DNA of 64,000 nucleotides from an uncultured Clostridia bacterium. Lineage in GTDB: Bacteria; Bacillota; Clostridia; TANB77; CAG-508. The notes beneath the pieces are model-generated. The model made no database searches and was not told the DNA's origin. It saw nothing but the letters and a program-made list of their open reading frames with translations. Location of the stretch: positions 75,261 to 139,260 of the forward strand of contig CAKPCK010000002.1 of assembly GCA_934141555.1 (NCBI GenBank), given 5' to 3'. Each line of letters opens with the position of its first letter. The first letter of the stretch is position 1. Positions 51,044 through 61,457 of the stretch are shown piece by piece. Made by a program: the position numbers and the translations under genes.

Positions 51044-54000
51044 TCACATTTTTACCTCTATATTATAAACTTTTCCAGAACCATCTAATAAAATTTTGTT
51101 TTCAACTTCAATTCCATTTAATTCAACTTTTTTCACACCTGTACACACTCTCGAAATATTTTTTACATTTATATTATAAATACTCTCTTTATATTTAAAT
51201 TGTATGCTATATCCATCCCATTCTTTTGGAATACATGGATTTATACTCAAAACATTATGATATATTTTTAAACCTAATATATATTCAATTCCTGCAGTAT
51301 AATACCAACTACTAGAACCTGTATACCAAGTCCAACCTCCTTGACCAAGTAAGTTTTTGTTTCCATATATATCTGCTGGCATTACATATGGTTCAACTTT
51401 ATATCTATTTGCTTCCTTTTTAGTCCTTGAATGTTCTATTGGATTTATCATTTTATACCATTCAATAGCTTTATTGCCATCACCTAATATTGCTTCTGCT
51501 ATAATTGCCCATACAGCTGCATGAGTATATTGTCCACCATTTTCTCTAACACCTGGTATATATGATTTTATATATCCTGGTTCTAATTTACTTTTATCAA
51601 ATGCTGGATCTAGCAATTTTATTAATCCATTTTCATTATCTACCAAATGATTTTCTAAACTCTTCATTGCACTTTCTTTTTTCTCTATATCTCCAGCCCC
51701 AGATATAACACTCCAACTTTGTGCTATACTATCTATTTTACATTCTTCATTTTCCATACTTCCATATATATCACCATTATCTGCAAAAGCTCTTTTATAC
51801 CATTTTCCATCCCATGCATTTTTGTTCAAGTTTTCTTTTAGTTTTTCTGCAATATTTTCATACCAATTACTTGTCTCTATTTCTTCTTGTTTACATTGTT
51901 TTATTAATTTTGAAAATTCTTTTAAAATTATAAACAAGAAAAATCCTAGCCATACACTTTCACCTTTTCCTTCTGTTCCTATATTACTAAAACCATCATT
52001 CCAATCTCCAATTCCTATTTTAGGCAATCCATTTTCTCCAAAATTGCATGCTCTTTTTATTGCTTTTTTGCAATGTTCATATATACTTTCTTCAATATTA
52101 CTAGAAATATATTTATTATATTTTTCGTTTTCATTTTCTTTTAATTCTTCACCTTGCAAATATGTTGTCTTTTTATTTAATATCTCATAATCTCCAGTGA
52201 AATTTATATATTTAATAACTGCATATGGAAGCCATAATAAATCATCTGAAAATCTTGTTCTTATTCCTCTATCATTTTCATCATGCCACCAATGTTCTAC
52301 ATCTCCTTCTATGAATTGATGTCTACTATGCTTTAATATTTGATTATACAATATTTGTGAATCTATAAATCTTGTTGAAAAAGCATCTTGAAGTTGATCT
52401 CTAAATCCGTAAGCTCCACCAGATTGGTAAAATCCTGTTTTTCCTAGTATTCTACTTGATATTGTTTGATACATAGTCCATCCATTTAACATTATATTAA
52501 GTGATTCATATGGTGTATTTACTTTTACTTTTCCTAATAATTCATTCCATTTATTTTTTACATTTTGTAATTCTGTTTTACAATTTTGAAGATTTGAATA
52601 TCTATATGCTACATCTGTTGCAATATCAACATTTTCTTCTGCTCCTAAAATTATTGAAACTTTTCTATTAGAAAAACTTTCAATTTCAACATTTAATTCT
52701 ATTGCAATACATGTTTTTTTACCTAATACATCATTATTATCTAACCTAATTGTTTTTAAACCATCAGGATTTTCTAATCCTCCATCTCCTAAAAATTTTG
52801 TTTTATCTCCTGTATATGATTTTATTTTTTCACTACTAGATATATAAACAATATTATTTAATTCATCTGAATTGTATATTTTCCTTGCTATAATCATATT
52901 ATTATTTTCTTTATATTCTAAAGATATTTTTCCATCAGATTTTATCTCATCTTCACCTATTACTGGTTTTATATAATAAATAATTCTTATTTTTTTCTTT
53001 TTTGGAGCATTGTTTGTTAATGTTAAAATATTTATTTTCGCTGATTCATTTATTGGCACATATACTTCTAATTCTTGCATTATATTATCACTACAATGAA
53101 CAAATTTTGCATATCCAAATCCGAAAATCGTGTTATAATTTTTATTATCAGGTTTTACCATTGCTGTTGGTGTCCATGTCTTTCCATTTTCTTCATCTTG
53201 TAAATAGATTATTTCTGACGGAATATTTATTATGCTACTATTATCCCAGCTTGATACCCTATTTAATCTACTATTTTTATACCAAGTATATCCTCCATTA
53301 GATTCTGTAACACATGTTCCAAACTTTTCATTTGCAATAATATGACTCCATGTTGTTGGTGTTTTTTGATTTTTATTAATTTTTATAATATACTCTTTTC
53401 CATCTTTTGAAAATGCTCCATATTCATTATAATATTTTAATTCATCAGTATTTGATAATAAATCAATTTCATTTGAATCATCTTCAATGTTTTCAGAAAT
53501 CATATTTTGTTCTACAATTTTATAATTATCAATTATTTCTGTTTCCTTGTCTTTAATAATATTTTCTAAGTTTCCTAGATGTGCATCAATAACAAAAATT
53601 GATATAAATTTTATCATTTCTAAATCTTGTTGATTCATTTCTGCTCTTGATAAAGTAAATATACCTCCAAATATATTTTTCAAATATGCTAATTGACTGT
53701 TTTGAATAGCATTTTCTATTTCATTTTTTAGATAATTTTCATAACTATATTTTTCTTCATCTATAATTACTAATTCTGTCTTTAAATTCTTAGTACGGAG
53801 ATATTCATACATTTTTAAAACTTCTTTTATTACATATACATCATTCAAATATTTTATAGTTATTGTGATTATTGGCAAATCTCCTGAAATACCATATTTC
53901 CATAAATCACATTGATTATATTGACAAGATTTATTTTTGACTTTTTTATAAAATGGTGTGTCAAATATTATATATGATGCTATTGTTTGATATATATCAA

Positions 54001-57000
54001 TATTTCTACCTTTCATTTCTAAATATCTTAATTCTGCGTCTGTTTTTGCTCTTACTATTTCAAATTCTTTTGTAACATTTTCTGTAATACTATATTTATT
54101 AATATTTTTCTCTGCAATTTCTTTTTCATATTCTACAGATATTAAAAAATCTATATATCCTTTTGATTCTGGTAATATTTTTATTGTATTTTTTAAAGCT
54201 ACAATTCCCTCTGTTGTAAGTCCTATCTTCTTTGATAATGGGATTGAATTTCTTATTGCCTCTGGTATATCTAGATTATTTCTTCCTATAAATTTTTCTT
54301 TACTTATTTCATATTCTGTTTCGCCAATTTTTTCTATATTTGTTTGTAATTTTGCAATTAAATATAAATTTTGTTCATTTTTTTCTCTTTTTCTTCTTTT
54401 TACAATTATTGTATCATTCACATCATCATATTCATATTCTAAAAATAAATTATTAAAAGCTTGATGTGCATAATCTTGTTCTTTTCTTGAAAGTACTGGC
54501 TCAAAATAACATACAACCTCTAATATTTTTTCTTCTTGTGATAAGTTTTCTAATTCTACTCTTCTTATTTCAACAGGTTCATTTGCATCTGTTATAATTG
54601 ACATTCTACTTTTTAATTGATTTTTTTCTTTTTCAAATTGACTTTTATCTGGAGCAAAATTTATAACATATTTATTACAATTTTTGTTTCCTGTCATATA
54701 TTCTATTTCATTATTTTTTACATCTTTAACACATATAAAAATTCCTTGTGGATAATCTGCTGTTCTTTTATATCTATTTATATAATTATCTCCAAATTTA
54801 CTTACCCCTTCTCCATTTTGATTTATTGCAATTGTATATTTTTCATTTCCTATTAAATTTCCTCTTATAATTCTATTATCAATTTTGTTATATTGTCTAA
54901 CACTATAATTTTCATAATCTTTATATTTAATTTTTTCTGGCTTTTGTTTATTTTCCTTTGTTATTATAAATGTTTCAGGCATTCTTTCTTGTAATAATAT
55001 ATTTACTGCCTCTATCTCTGCATTTTGTGAAAATCTTTTTTGAAATATTTGATTATTGAAGTAATTATTTAATGAAAGTAGTATTAGTGCTTGATGATGT
55101 GCCATATATGTTTTTATTGGTTCAGATTTTTTTCCTTTTTCTAATCTTTCAGGCGTATAATCTATTGATTCATAAAAACCATATTTTCCTTTCATTCCTT
55201 CTTTTTCTAATGTTTTTAAATTTTGAACAACTTCATTTGGAACATCTGAAATTGCCAATATAGTCCCATAACTTGAAATTACAATATCATCTTCTAGTCC
55301 TCTTTTTAAACCTAGCCATGGAATTCCAAATGCTTTATATTGATAATTTCCTTGTAAATCTTTTAAATTAAATGCCGCTTCAGACATTCCCCATGGTATT
55401 CCTACTTTTTGACTATATTCTATTTGATTCATTATTGCAAATTTACTAGATTCATCTAATAAACTTCCTTTATATCTTTTCATATTTATATTTGGCATTA
55501 AATATTCAAATGCTGTTCCAGACCAAGATACCAATCCCTTGTATTTCTTTAATACTGTTAACGTTCTACTTAAGTTTCCCCAATGTTTTGGCGAAATATC
55601 TTTTTTGGCAATTGCCACAAAACTTGCTTGTCTTGCTTCAGATGCTAATAAATCATAATATGAATCTGTTAATTTATTTTCTTCCACATTGAATCCTATT
55701 GAAAACACTCTTTGTTCATTATTATATAATACCTTGAAATTTGTTTGCTCAATAATATAATTTATCTTTTCAATCATATTACTTATTTTTTCTTTATCAA
55801 ATTCAATATTTTCTTCTAAAAATGATTTTGTAGTATATAAATACCCTATTAGATTTCCACTATCAACTGTTGATACATATTTAGGATATAATGGCTTTTT
55901 TGTTTTTACATTATACCAATTGAATAAATGTCCATTCCATTTTGGTAATTCATACACTGTATTTATTATTTTTTCCAATAAATTTATAATATCCTCATTT
56001 TTTTCAAATCCCATATCATAACTTGAAATTACTGCTAAAAGAGATAGTCCAATATTTGTTGAAGATGTTCTATTTACTACAATATTTCTTCTATCTTCTT
56101 GATAATTATCTGGCATTAAATAATTATTTTCTTCTGTTATATAATCTTTAAAAAATTGCCATGTTTTTTGAGCAATATCTTTTAAATATTTCTTATCATC
56201 TTCATTTATTTCAATTTGTTTTTCTTCATTTATTTCACTAATTTTACACATTATATATGGTGTAATTATCCACAATAATCCAAGAATTAATGTAAATAAA
56301 TTAAAATACAAACATGATACATATATTGTGATTATTCCAAAAATTACATTTACAAACATTGTGTCATAATATGTTTTTAAATCTGTTTTTGTTTGCTTTT
56401 CTGCTTCTTCAGATGTAGTCCATTCTAACATATTTTTATGTGAAATCATTAATCTATATAATGTTTTGAATATTGCTTTACTTGAGACATATGCTTTATA
56501 TGGTAAACAGCCTAATGTTATAATTGCTCTATAAATTGTCCCTTTTATTCCATCTATTTGAGGATTAAATGTTTTTTGCTTTTTTTCTCCTTCTCTAATA
56601 GAAAAAATTTTTGAAAAAAATTCTAATATAAATGGATAAATTATAATTCCTAAACTTATTAATGAAAGTGTTTTATTCTTATTTAAAAATAGTAAATTCC
56701 ATATTAATAAAATTATTACTGAAATTTCAATTAAACTTCTTCTTAAATTATCTAAAATTTTAAATTTTGAAAGTGTATTTAATTTACTTTTTAGCCATTT
56801 CTTTATCTGCCAATCTCCTCTAATCCAACGTGAAAGTCTATTCATAAAGCTTAAATATTTTGCTGGGTATCCATCTAAAAAAATTATATCTGATGCAAGT
56901 CCACATCTTAGATAACAACCTTCTAATAAATCATGACTTAAGACTGTATTTTCTGGTATCTCATTTGTTAAAACTTTTGAAAATATTTCTAAATCATAAA

Positions 57001-59095
57001 TTCCTTTTCCTGTAAAAATTCCTTCATCAAAATTGTCTTGATATACATCTGAAATTGCATTTGTATAATTGTCAATTCCACCTGCACCAGCAAATATTTT
57101 TGTAAATACATTTTTATTACTATCATTCAAATTTACTCCTACTCTTGGCTGTAAAAGTGCATGTCCTTTTTTTACAATATTTTTGTTTCCATCTAATTCT
57201 GGTTTGTTTAAAATATGTGCCATTGCTCCTACTAATTCAAAAGCTGTATTAAGTGGTAATTCAGTATCTGCGTCTAATGTTATTACATATTTTATCTTTG
57301 GTAATATATCTTGACTTATTGTATTTATCTTAAATTTATTTTTACTGTGTTTTAATATATATTCATTAAATTGTATTAAAAGTCCTCTTTTTCTTTCCCA
57401 TCCAAGATATTTTTCTTCTGAATTGTTAAATTCTCTTTCTCTATATAAAAAATGAAAAATTGGAAATTCAGTATCTTTCTGATATTTATCATTTAATAAT
57501 TGTACTTGTAATAAACCTTCAGCTATTACTTCTTTATCAAATTTTTCTTCTTTTTTATCACTTTCAGAACAATCTCCTAATAATGCAAAATATATATTTT
57601 TTGATTTATTTGCTAAATAAAAGACTTCTAATTTTCTAAATAATTCTCTTACTTTTTCTTTTGATTTTATAATAGTTGGTATTACAACAAATGTGCTATT
57701 TTCACTACCTATCCCTTCAAAAAAGTCCATTTTAGGTATAATTTTATTTTTTACATATTTACTTAAAATTCTGTTTATTGTTTGAACAACAAATTCTGAT
57801 ACTGGTAGTATCAAAAGTAATATTGTAATTATTGTTTTTACTAGATTATCTTCTACTACTGTTTTTGATAAAAATACTGAAATCGAAATTGTAAATATTA
57901 TTATAGCTAAAATATATATTTGTGTTTTTACATTATTACTTAGCTTTTTCTCATTTATTCCTAATTCATAACATAACTCTTTTCTACCATCATCAATTAA
58001 ATAATATCCAATATGTTTTTGTTTATCTTGTAAATTAGTTCTTCGACACAATTCTAGTATCTTTCTAGATATATATATTTCTGATATATTTGATTGTTTT
58101 GCCAATTCTTTAATATTGTTTCTATATAATTCTTTTGTTTTATATTCCATTTTATTATATATGTTAGTTGGATCTTGATTTAATATTTCTTCAACTCCAT
58201 TTATTTTTTCAAATATTTCTAAAAAATTTATTCTTTGTATTTTTTTCATACTTATAATACAATTAGCCATAGATGTTTTACATATTGCAATATCAAAGTG
58301 TTCTTTTTGAATTGCATCTTGTACTGTTATTCCTGCTTTTTCTGTTTCTTCTTCTAATATTTTTAAATATCCATATGCTTTTTTTCCATATTTTTTTAAA
58401 CAATATGACATATATTCAATAAAAGAATAGTTTATATCTTGAAAATCTTGTTTTTCTAGTTTATTCATTGATATTGGTTTAAATTCTAATTTATTTTTAT
58501 CCTTTTTTTCAACTAATCTTTCTATAATATTTTTAACTTTATATTTCTGAACTTGACTATTATAAATTTTTATACAGATATCTGTTATATTTTGAATAAT
58601 TGCAATTTGTAAAAAAATTCCTATATTCCATATTTCGTCCATATTTAATGCTCTTTTATTTTGATATGATGTTAAATATTTTTCTAATGATTCACTTCTT
58701 ATTATATTATCTGTATATGCTACAATTTCAGAGGCAAGTACATGTATTCTTGCAAATCCTGCATATTGCCCATTTTGTATTCCAACAAAATTAACATATT
58801 TTTTCATTGTTAATTCTTTTTCAATTTGTTGTACAACTTCTTCTATAATATAGAAATTATCTAGAATCCATTCTCCTGCTGGATTAATTGTTATTCCAAG
58901 CTTTATATGTTCATTCAATAAATTATATACTATTTTAATAATATTATAATTTTCCAATAGTTGAGGTATTGGATATGTTAATTTATCTGATTTTTTTCCA
59001 ATATTATGTTGTAATGATATCTTTTTTAAATATTCTTCTAATTGCTTTTCATTTAGAATTGCCCCTTCTATTTTCAAATTTTTATATTTTTTCAC
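51044..59095 (-). CDS. giant cyclic beta-1,2-glucan synthase-like protein (NdvB/ChvB-like)
   Basis: About 2683 residues. The N-terminal part (about 1-380) is soluble, followed by membrane segments near 390-440. A GT84 glycosyltransferase region (about 440-860) has YVITLDADTELPLNTAF near residue 600 and flanking membrane segments, with more membrane segments near 730-960. A glycoamylase-like domain (about 1000-1400) has SWSGTAFEYLMP, GMSEAAFNLKD and YMAHHQALILLSLNNYF. The C-terminal half holds the GH94 phosphorylase-type domain with RDQLQDAFS, WHDENDRGIRTRFSDD and the catalytic Asp in GIGDWNDGF near 2363. This order is that of cyclic beta-1,2-glucan synthases. The longest frame starts at a TTG at 59137, but AAGGAG precedes the GTG at 59095, so I use that. 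Whether it makes cyclic or linear beta-1,2-glucan cannot be told. Confidence 0.92.
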   Translation of the reverse strand: MKKYKNLKIEGAILNEKQLEEYLKKISLQHNIGKKSDKLTYPIPQLLENYNIIKIVYNLLNEHIKLGITINPAGEWILDNFYIIEEVVQQIEKELTMKKYVNFVGIQNGQYAGFARIHVLASEIVAYTDNIIRSESLEKYLTSYQNKRALNMDEIWNIGIFLQIAIIQNITDICIKIYNSQVQKYKVKNIIERLVEKKDKNKLEFKPISMNKLEKQDFQDINYSFIEYMSYCLKKYGKKAYGYLKILEEETEKAGITVQDAIQKEHFDIAICKTSMANCIISMKKIQRINFLEIFEKINGVEEILNQDPTNIYNKMEYKTKELYRNNIKELAKQSNISEIYISRKILELCRRTNLQDKQKHIGYYLIDDGRKELCYELGINEKKLSNNVKTQIYILAIIIFTISISVFLSKTVVEDNLVKTIITILLLILPVSEFVVQTINRILSKYVKNKIIPKMDFFEGIGSENSTFVVIPTIIKSKEKVRELFRKLEVFYLANKSKNIYFALLGDCSESDKKEEKFDKEVIAEGLLQVQLLNDKYQKDTEFPIFHFLYREREFNNSEEKYLGWERKRGLLIQFNEYILKHSKNKFKINTISQDILPKIKYVITLDADTELPLNTAFELVGAMAHILNKPELDGNKNIVKKGHALLQPRVGVNLNDSNKNVFTKIFAGAGGIDNYTNAISDVYQDNFDEGIFTGKGIYDLEIFSKVLTNEIPENTVLSHDLLEGCYLRCGLASDIIFLDGYPAKYLSFMNRLSRWIRGDWQIKKWLKSKLNTLSKFKILDNLRRSLIEISVIILLIWNLLFLNKNKTLSLISLGIIIYPFILEFFSKIFSIREGEKKQKTFNPQIDGIKGTIYRAIITLGCLPYKAYVSSKAIFKTLYRLMISHKNMLEWTTSEEAEKQTKTDLKTYYDTMFVNVIFGIITIYVSCLYFNLFTLILGLLWIITPYIMCKISEINEEKQIEINEDDKKYLKDIAQKTWQFFKDYITEENNYLMPDNYQEDRRNIVVNRTSSTNIGLSLLAVISSYDMGFEKNEDIINLLEKIINTVYELPKWNGHLFNWYNVKTKKPLYPKYVSTVDSGNLIGYLYTTKSFLEENIEFDKEKISNMIEKINYIIEQTNFKVLYNNEQRVFSIGFNVEENKLTDSYYDLLASEARQASFVAIAKKDISPKHWGNLSRTLTVLKKYKGLVSWSGTAFEYLMPNINMKRYKGSLLDESSKFAIMNQIEYSQKVGIPWGMSEAAFNLKDLQGNYQYKAFGIPWLGLKRGLEDDIVISSYGTILAISDVPNEVVQNLKTLEKEGMKGKYGFYESIDYTPERLEKGKKSEPIKTYMAHHQALILLSLNNYFNNQIFQKRFSQNAEIEAVNILLQERMPETFIITKENKQKPEKIKYKDYENYSVRQYNKIDNRIIRGNLIGNEKYTIAINQNGEGVSKFGDNYINRYKRTADYPQGIFICVKDVKNNEIEYMTGNKNCNKYVINFAPDKSQFEKEKNQLKSRMSIITDANEPVEIRRVELENLSQEEKILEVVCYFEPVLSRKEQDYAHQAFNNLFLEYEYDDVNDTIIVKRRKREKNEQNLYLIAKLQTNIEKIGETEYEISKEKFIGRNNLDIPEAIRNSIPLSKKIGLTTEGIVALKNTIKILPESKGYIDFLISVEYEKEIAEKNINKYSITENVTKEFEIVRAKTDAELRYLEMKGRNIDIYQTIASYIIFDTPFYKKVKNKSCQYNQCDLWKYGISGDLPIITITIKYLNDVYVIKEVLKMYEYLRTKNLKTELVIIDEEKYSYENYLKNEIENAIQNSQLAYLKNIFGGIFTLSRAEMNQQDLEMIKFISIFVIDAHLGNLENIIKDKETEIIDNYKIVEQNMISENIEDDSNEIDLLSNTDELKYYNEYGAFSKDGKEYIIKINKNQKTPTTWSHIIANEKFGTCVTESNGGYTWYKNSRLNRVSSWDNSSIINIPSEIIYLQDEENGKTWTPTAMVKPDNKNYNTIFGFGYAKFVHCSDNIMQELEVYVPINESAKINILTLTNNAPKKKKIRIIYYIKPVIGEDEIKSDGKISLEYKENNNMIIARKIYNSDELNNIVYISSSEKIKSYTGDKTKFLGDGGLENPDGLKTIRLDNNDVLGKKTCIAIELNVEIESFSNRKVSIILGAEENVDIATDVAYRYSNLQNCKTELQNVKNKWNELLGKVKVNTPYESLNIMLNGWTMYQTISSRILGKTGFYQSGGAYGFRDQLQDAFSTRFIDSQILYNQILKHSRHQFIEGDVEHWWHDENDRGIRTRFSDDLLWLPYAVIKYINFTGDYEILNKKTTYLQGEELKENENEKYNKYISSNIEESIYEHCKKAIKRACNFGENGLPKIGIGDWNDGFSNIGTEGKGESVWLGFFLFIILKEFSKLIKQCKQEEIETSNWYENIAEKLKENLNKNAWDGKWYKRAFADNGDIYGSMENEECKIDSIAQSWSVISGAGDIEKKESAMKSLENHLVDNENGLIKLLDPAFDKSKLEPGYIKSYIPGVRENGGQYTHAAVWAIIAEAILGDGNKAIEWYKMINPIEHSRTKKEANRYKVEPYVMPADIYGNKNLLGQGGWTWYTGSSSWYYTAGIEYILGLKIYHNVLSINPCIPKEWDGYSIQFKYKESIYNINVKNISRVCTGVKKVELNGIEVENKILLDGSGKVYNIEVKM

Positions 59096-59177
59096 AGAAA
59101 ATCCACTCCTTGCGCTTTTTATTACTATTATTGGCAATGGTGAATTTTTTTATTCAATTCTTGGATATTATATGTAT

Positions 59178-59456
59178 TTATGCTGTTTTATTTTGACATT
59201 TTGGACAATTTTTTTCTATGTCTTGTTTTATCTCTGCAATGTCTTTTTTTATTTGAGCTACATCTTGTTTTATCTCTGCTACATCTTTCTTCAACTCTGC
59301 AACATCTTTTTTTAATTGTGACACATCTTTCTTCAATTCTGCAATATCTTGCTTCATCTCTACTATTTCTTGTTGCATTACATCAAGTTTCTGATTAAAC
59401 TCATCTCTAAATGAATTTATTGTTTTTATTAATTCTACTATCAGTTCATCACTCAT
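59178..59456 (-). CDS. small coiled-coil protein with heptad repeats and a Cys pair
   Basis: A 92-residue protein. From about residue 22 to 83 it is a run of heptads, repeating AELKKDV, AEIKQDV and similar units, so it forms a long parallel coiled coil. The C-terminus ends CPKCQNK, which may bind zinc or form a disulfide. A perfect promoter (59589-59617) and AGAGGA box precede it. The glucan synthase gene follows about 80 bases further on the same strand, so both probably share the transcript. It could be a tether or oligomerisation factor; function unknown. Confidence 0.75.
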   Translation of the reverse strand: MSDELIVELIKTINSFRDEFNQKLDVMQQEIVEMKQDIAELKKDVSQLKKDVAELKKDVAEIKQDVAQIKKDIAEIKQDIEKNCPKCQNKTA

Positions 59457-59588
59457 ATAATTCCTCTCTTTCTTTAGGTTAATTTCTACAAATTCTACTA
59501 AAATAAAAATATTAGAATAAATTTTTAAATTGAATTAAGTTTTTGAATTAAATCTTTTGATATCAAAATTAATTTAAAATATGAGCAT

Positions 59589-59617
59589 ATTATACATTCA
59601 CTTTTTGAGTTTGTCAA
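59589..59617 (-). promoter_or_regulatory. perfect promoter of the coiled-coil/glucan synthase unit
   Basis: Minus-strand TTGACA (59612-59617), a 17-base spacer and TATAAT (59589-59594). The leader is about 125 bases. Confidence 0.85.
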
Positions 59618-59679
59618 TGAAATTTTATCGACAAATTTAAACATTTATTTCACATAGTTTTTGCATTTTTAATTGATTC

Positions 59680-59708
59680 TTTACAAATTTAAAATATTAT
59701 TGTAAAAT
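59680..59708 (+). promoter_or_regulatory. promoter of tsaE
   Basis: TTTACA (59680-59685), a 17-base spacer and TAAAAT (59703-59708), followed by a GAAAGG box and the ATG. Confidence 0.65.
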
Positions 59709-59731
59709 ATAGCTATTGAAAGGATGTAAAA

Positions 59732-60184
59732 ATGAAAAATATTAGATATATTTCACATAATGAAAATGAAACAAAAAAACTTGCTGTACAGATAGCAAGT
59801 AAATTAAATATAGGTGATATAATTGTTCTTACAGGAGAATTAGGTTCTGGAAAAACAAAATTTACAGAAGGTTTTTTAAGTTATTTTAACCTTGATAAAG
59901 AGATCTCAAGTCCAACATTCACTATTGTAAATGAATATAAAAATAAGGATATTTCAATTTTCCATTTTGATGTTTATCGTTTAGAAGATGTTGATGAATT
60001 TTACGCAATAGGTGGAGATGAATATTTTAGTTCTGGAATTTCTATTATTGAATGGGGAGAATTGATAAAAGATGCTCTTCCAAAAGATTATATTGAAATT
60101 GTTTTTCACAAAGATGATAATGATGAAAATTTACGAATTTTAGATATATATCTTCATGGTAATAAATATGAAAATATTATTTAA
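59732..60184 (+). CDS. tsaE: tRNA threonylcarbamoyladenosine biosynthesis ATPase TsaE
   Basis: TsaE is the ATPase of the TsaBDE complex that makes t6A37 in ANN-decoding tRNAs. The 150-residue length is typical. The P-loop TGELGSGKT is at 34-42, followed by FTEGFLSYF, the conserved SSPTFTIVNEY, HFDVYRLEDVDEF and the IIEWGE motif. A GAAAGG box precedes the ATG and a hairpin terminator follows. TsaB and TsaD genes are not next to it here; tsaE stands alone. Confidence 0.96.
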   Translation: MKNIRYISHNENETKKLAVQIASKLNIGDIIVLTGELGSGKTKFTEGFLSYFNLDKEISSPTFTIVNEYKNKDISIFHFDVYRLEDVDEFYAIGGDEYFSSGISIIEWGELIKDALPKDYIEIVFHKDDNDENLRILDIYLHGNKYENII

Positions 60185-60187
60185 TAT

Positions 60188-60225
60188 AAAAAACGAATGT
60201 ACTATTACAACATACATTCGTTTTT
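60188..60225 (+). terminator. intrinsic terminator of tsaE
   Basis: AAAACGAATGTA and TACATTCGTTTT pair perfectly across an 11-base loop and a T-run follows. Confidence 0.8.
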
Positions 60226-60260
60226 CTCTTTCGCTCAGCAACTAATATAGAGCATTTATT

Positions 60261-61292
60261 TTATTCTCCTCTACCCTCTGGTAAAGCATTTGGTAATTCG
60301 ATTCTAATTCTAATCTTGAATACATATGATACAGCTCTTGCCAATTTTGAATTTTTGAATCTTTGCCATAAAGATGGTTTCTTTTCAAACATAATTGATT
60401 TTTCATATTCTTCTACTTTATTATTTTCTTCATACATATCAACTAATTCACTTATTGTTTTTGTTTCTTCAATATCAACAACTTGTGAAACAACCTTTTT
60501 CTCAATAGCTTTTTCCTTTGGTAATTCTATAACTTTTTCTATTTTTTCAGATTTCTTTTCTTCAACCTTTTCAGCCTTTTGTGCTTCTGCAATTTCTTCA
60601 ATTTTTACTTCTTCTTGTACTTTTTCACTTTCGCTTACCGCACTACCTAAATCAACTGGTTTTGGAATTACTTTCAATGCTTCTGCAACTTCTATTCCTA
60701 TATAACTTAAAGCTTTAGATCTATCTTCAATTCTTTCCATATCTATTTCAATATGAAGATTTGACTCTAAATTATTTACTCTTGCATTTAATAACTTTAT
60801 TGCATCTTGATAATTTTGGCTTTTTCTTGTCTTATCTTTTCCAACAAGTCTTAAAGTATCTATAACATCTTCTGAAAATTTACCTTCTTCTTCTGCTTCT
60901 GAAATTCTATCTTTCCAATCTTCAGTTTTATTTTCTACAGCTTCAATTAAATCTTTTAATTGACCTGCTAATGCAATATTCTCTTCTCTTTGGCGAATTA
61001 ATTCTTCAACTCTTTTTGTGTTTTCTTCAAATTGATTTGTTGCAAATTCTACTAACTCATATGCAGCTTTATATACACTTGCTGGGAAATTTTTCTTCTT
61101 TGGATATTCTATTAAATAAGCTTTTATAGATTCAATTAAGTCTTTAAAATAAGTATCATCTTCAAATTGAATTATTTGCTTTTTACTTTTTGGATTAATT
61201 AATTTTTGAACTTTATCTATGTTTGATAATATTTTTTCCTCTGTTATTACCATTCGTACATTTACTATGCCAGATCTAGATTTCCTTGACAT
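60261..61292 (-). CDS. coiled-coil protein of unknown function with Lys/Glu-rich linker
   Basis: A 343-residue soluble protein. The N-terminal half (about 15-200) is helical with coiled-coil character (NTKRVEELIRQREENIALAG). A low-complexity Lys/Glu linker follows (about 225-275, KIEEIAEAQKAEKVEEKKSEK), and the end is basic (LWQRFKNSKLARAVSYVFKIRIRIELPNALPEGRGE). No signal peptide, and I do not recognise the family. The ATG follows GAGGAGGG. It has its own promoter (61340-61368). The long linker and basic tail could mark a scaffold or nucleic-acid-associated protein, which is inference. Confidence 0.65.
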   Translation of the reverse strand: MSRKSRSGIVNVRMVITEEKILSNIDKVQKLINPKSKKQIIQFEDDTYFKDLIESIKAYLIEYPKKKNFPASVYKAAYELVEFATNQFEENTKRVEELIRQREENIALAGQLKDLIEAVENKTEDWKDRISEAEEEGKFSEDVIDTLRLVGKDKTRKSQNYQDAIKLLNARVNNLESNLHIEIDMERIEDRSKALSYIGIEVAEALKVIPKPVDLGSAVSESEKVQEEVKIEEIAEAQKAEKVEEKKSEKIEKVIELPKEKAIEKKVVSQVVDIEETKTISELVDMYEENNKVEEYEKSIMFEKKPSLWQRFKNSKLARAVSYVFKIRIRIELPNALPEGRGE

Positions 61293-61339
61293 GCAAATCC
61301 CTCCTCTTTCTCTGTCGTCTAAAATTATTATTCTTTTTT

Positions 61340-61368
61340 ATTATATACTAGTTTCCGTAAAACTACAA
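61340..61368 (-). promoter_or_regulatory. promoter of the coiled-coil protein gene
   Basis: Minus-strand TTGTAG (61363-61368), a 17-base spacer and TATAAT (61340-61345). Confidence 0.65.
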
Positions 61369-61407
61369 GCATTTATTCCTATTTTTTGTTTACATTTTTA
61401 TTACAAA

Positions 61408-61448
61408 AATATTACAAGATGTAACATTTTTGCACATCTTGTAATATT
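61408..61448 (-). terminator. strong terminator of the acyl-CoA synthetase gene
   Basis: AATATTACAAGATGT and ACATCTTGTAATATT are perfect 15-base complements around an 11-base loop, and a T-run follows on the minus strand. The gene's stop codon is ten bases before it. Confidence 0.9.
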
Positions 61449-61457
61449 ACTGTAATA

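Noticed and set aside
50716..51068. Plus-strand ORFs in the GC-rich island (101 and 103 codons)
   Set aside because: They overlap the minus-strand ORF, have no ribosome-binding site and no family-like sequence. The minus-strand frame has the terminator and a protein-like composition.
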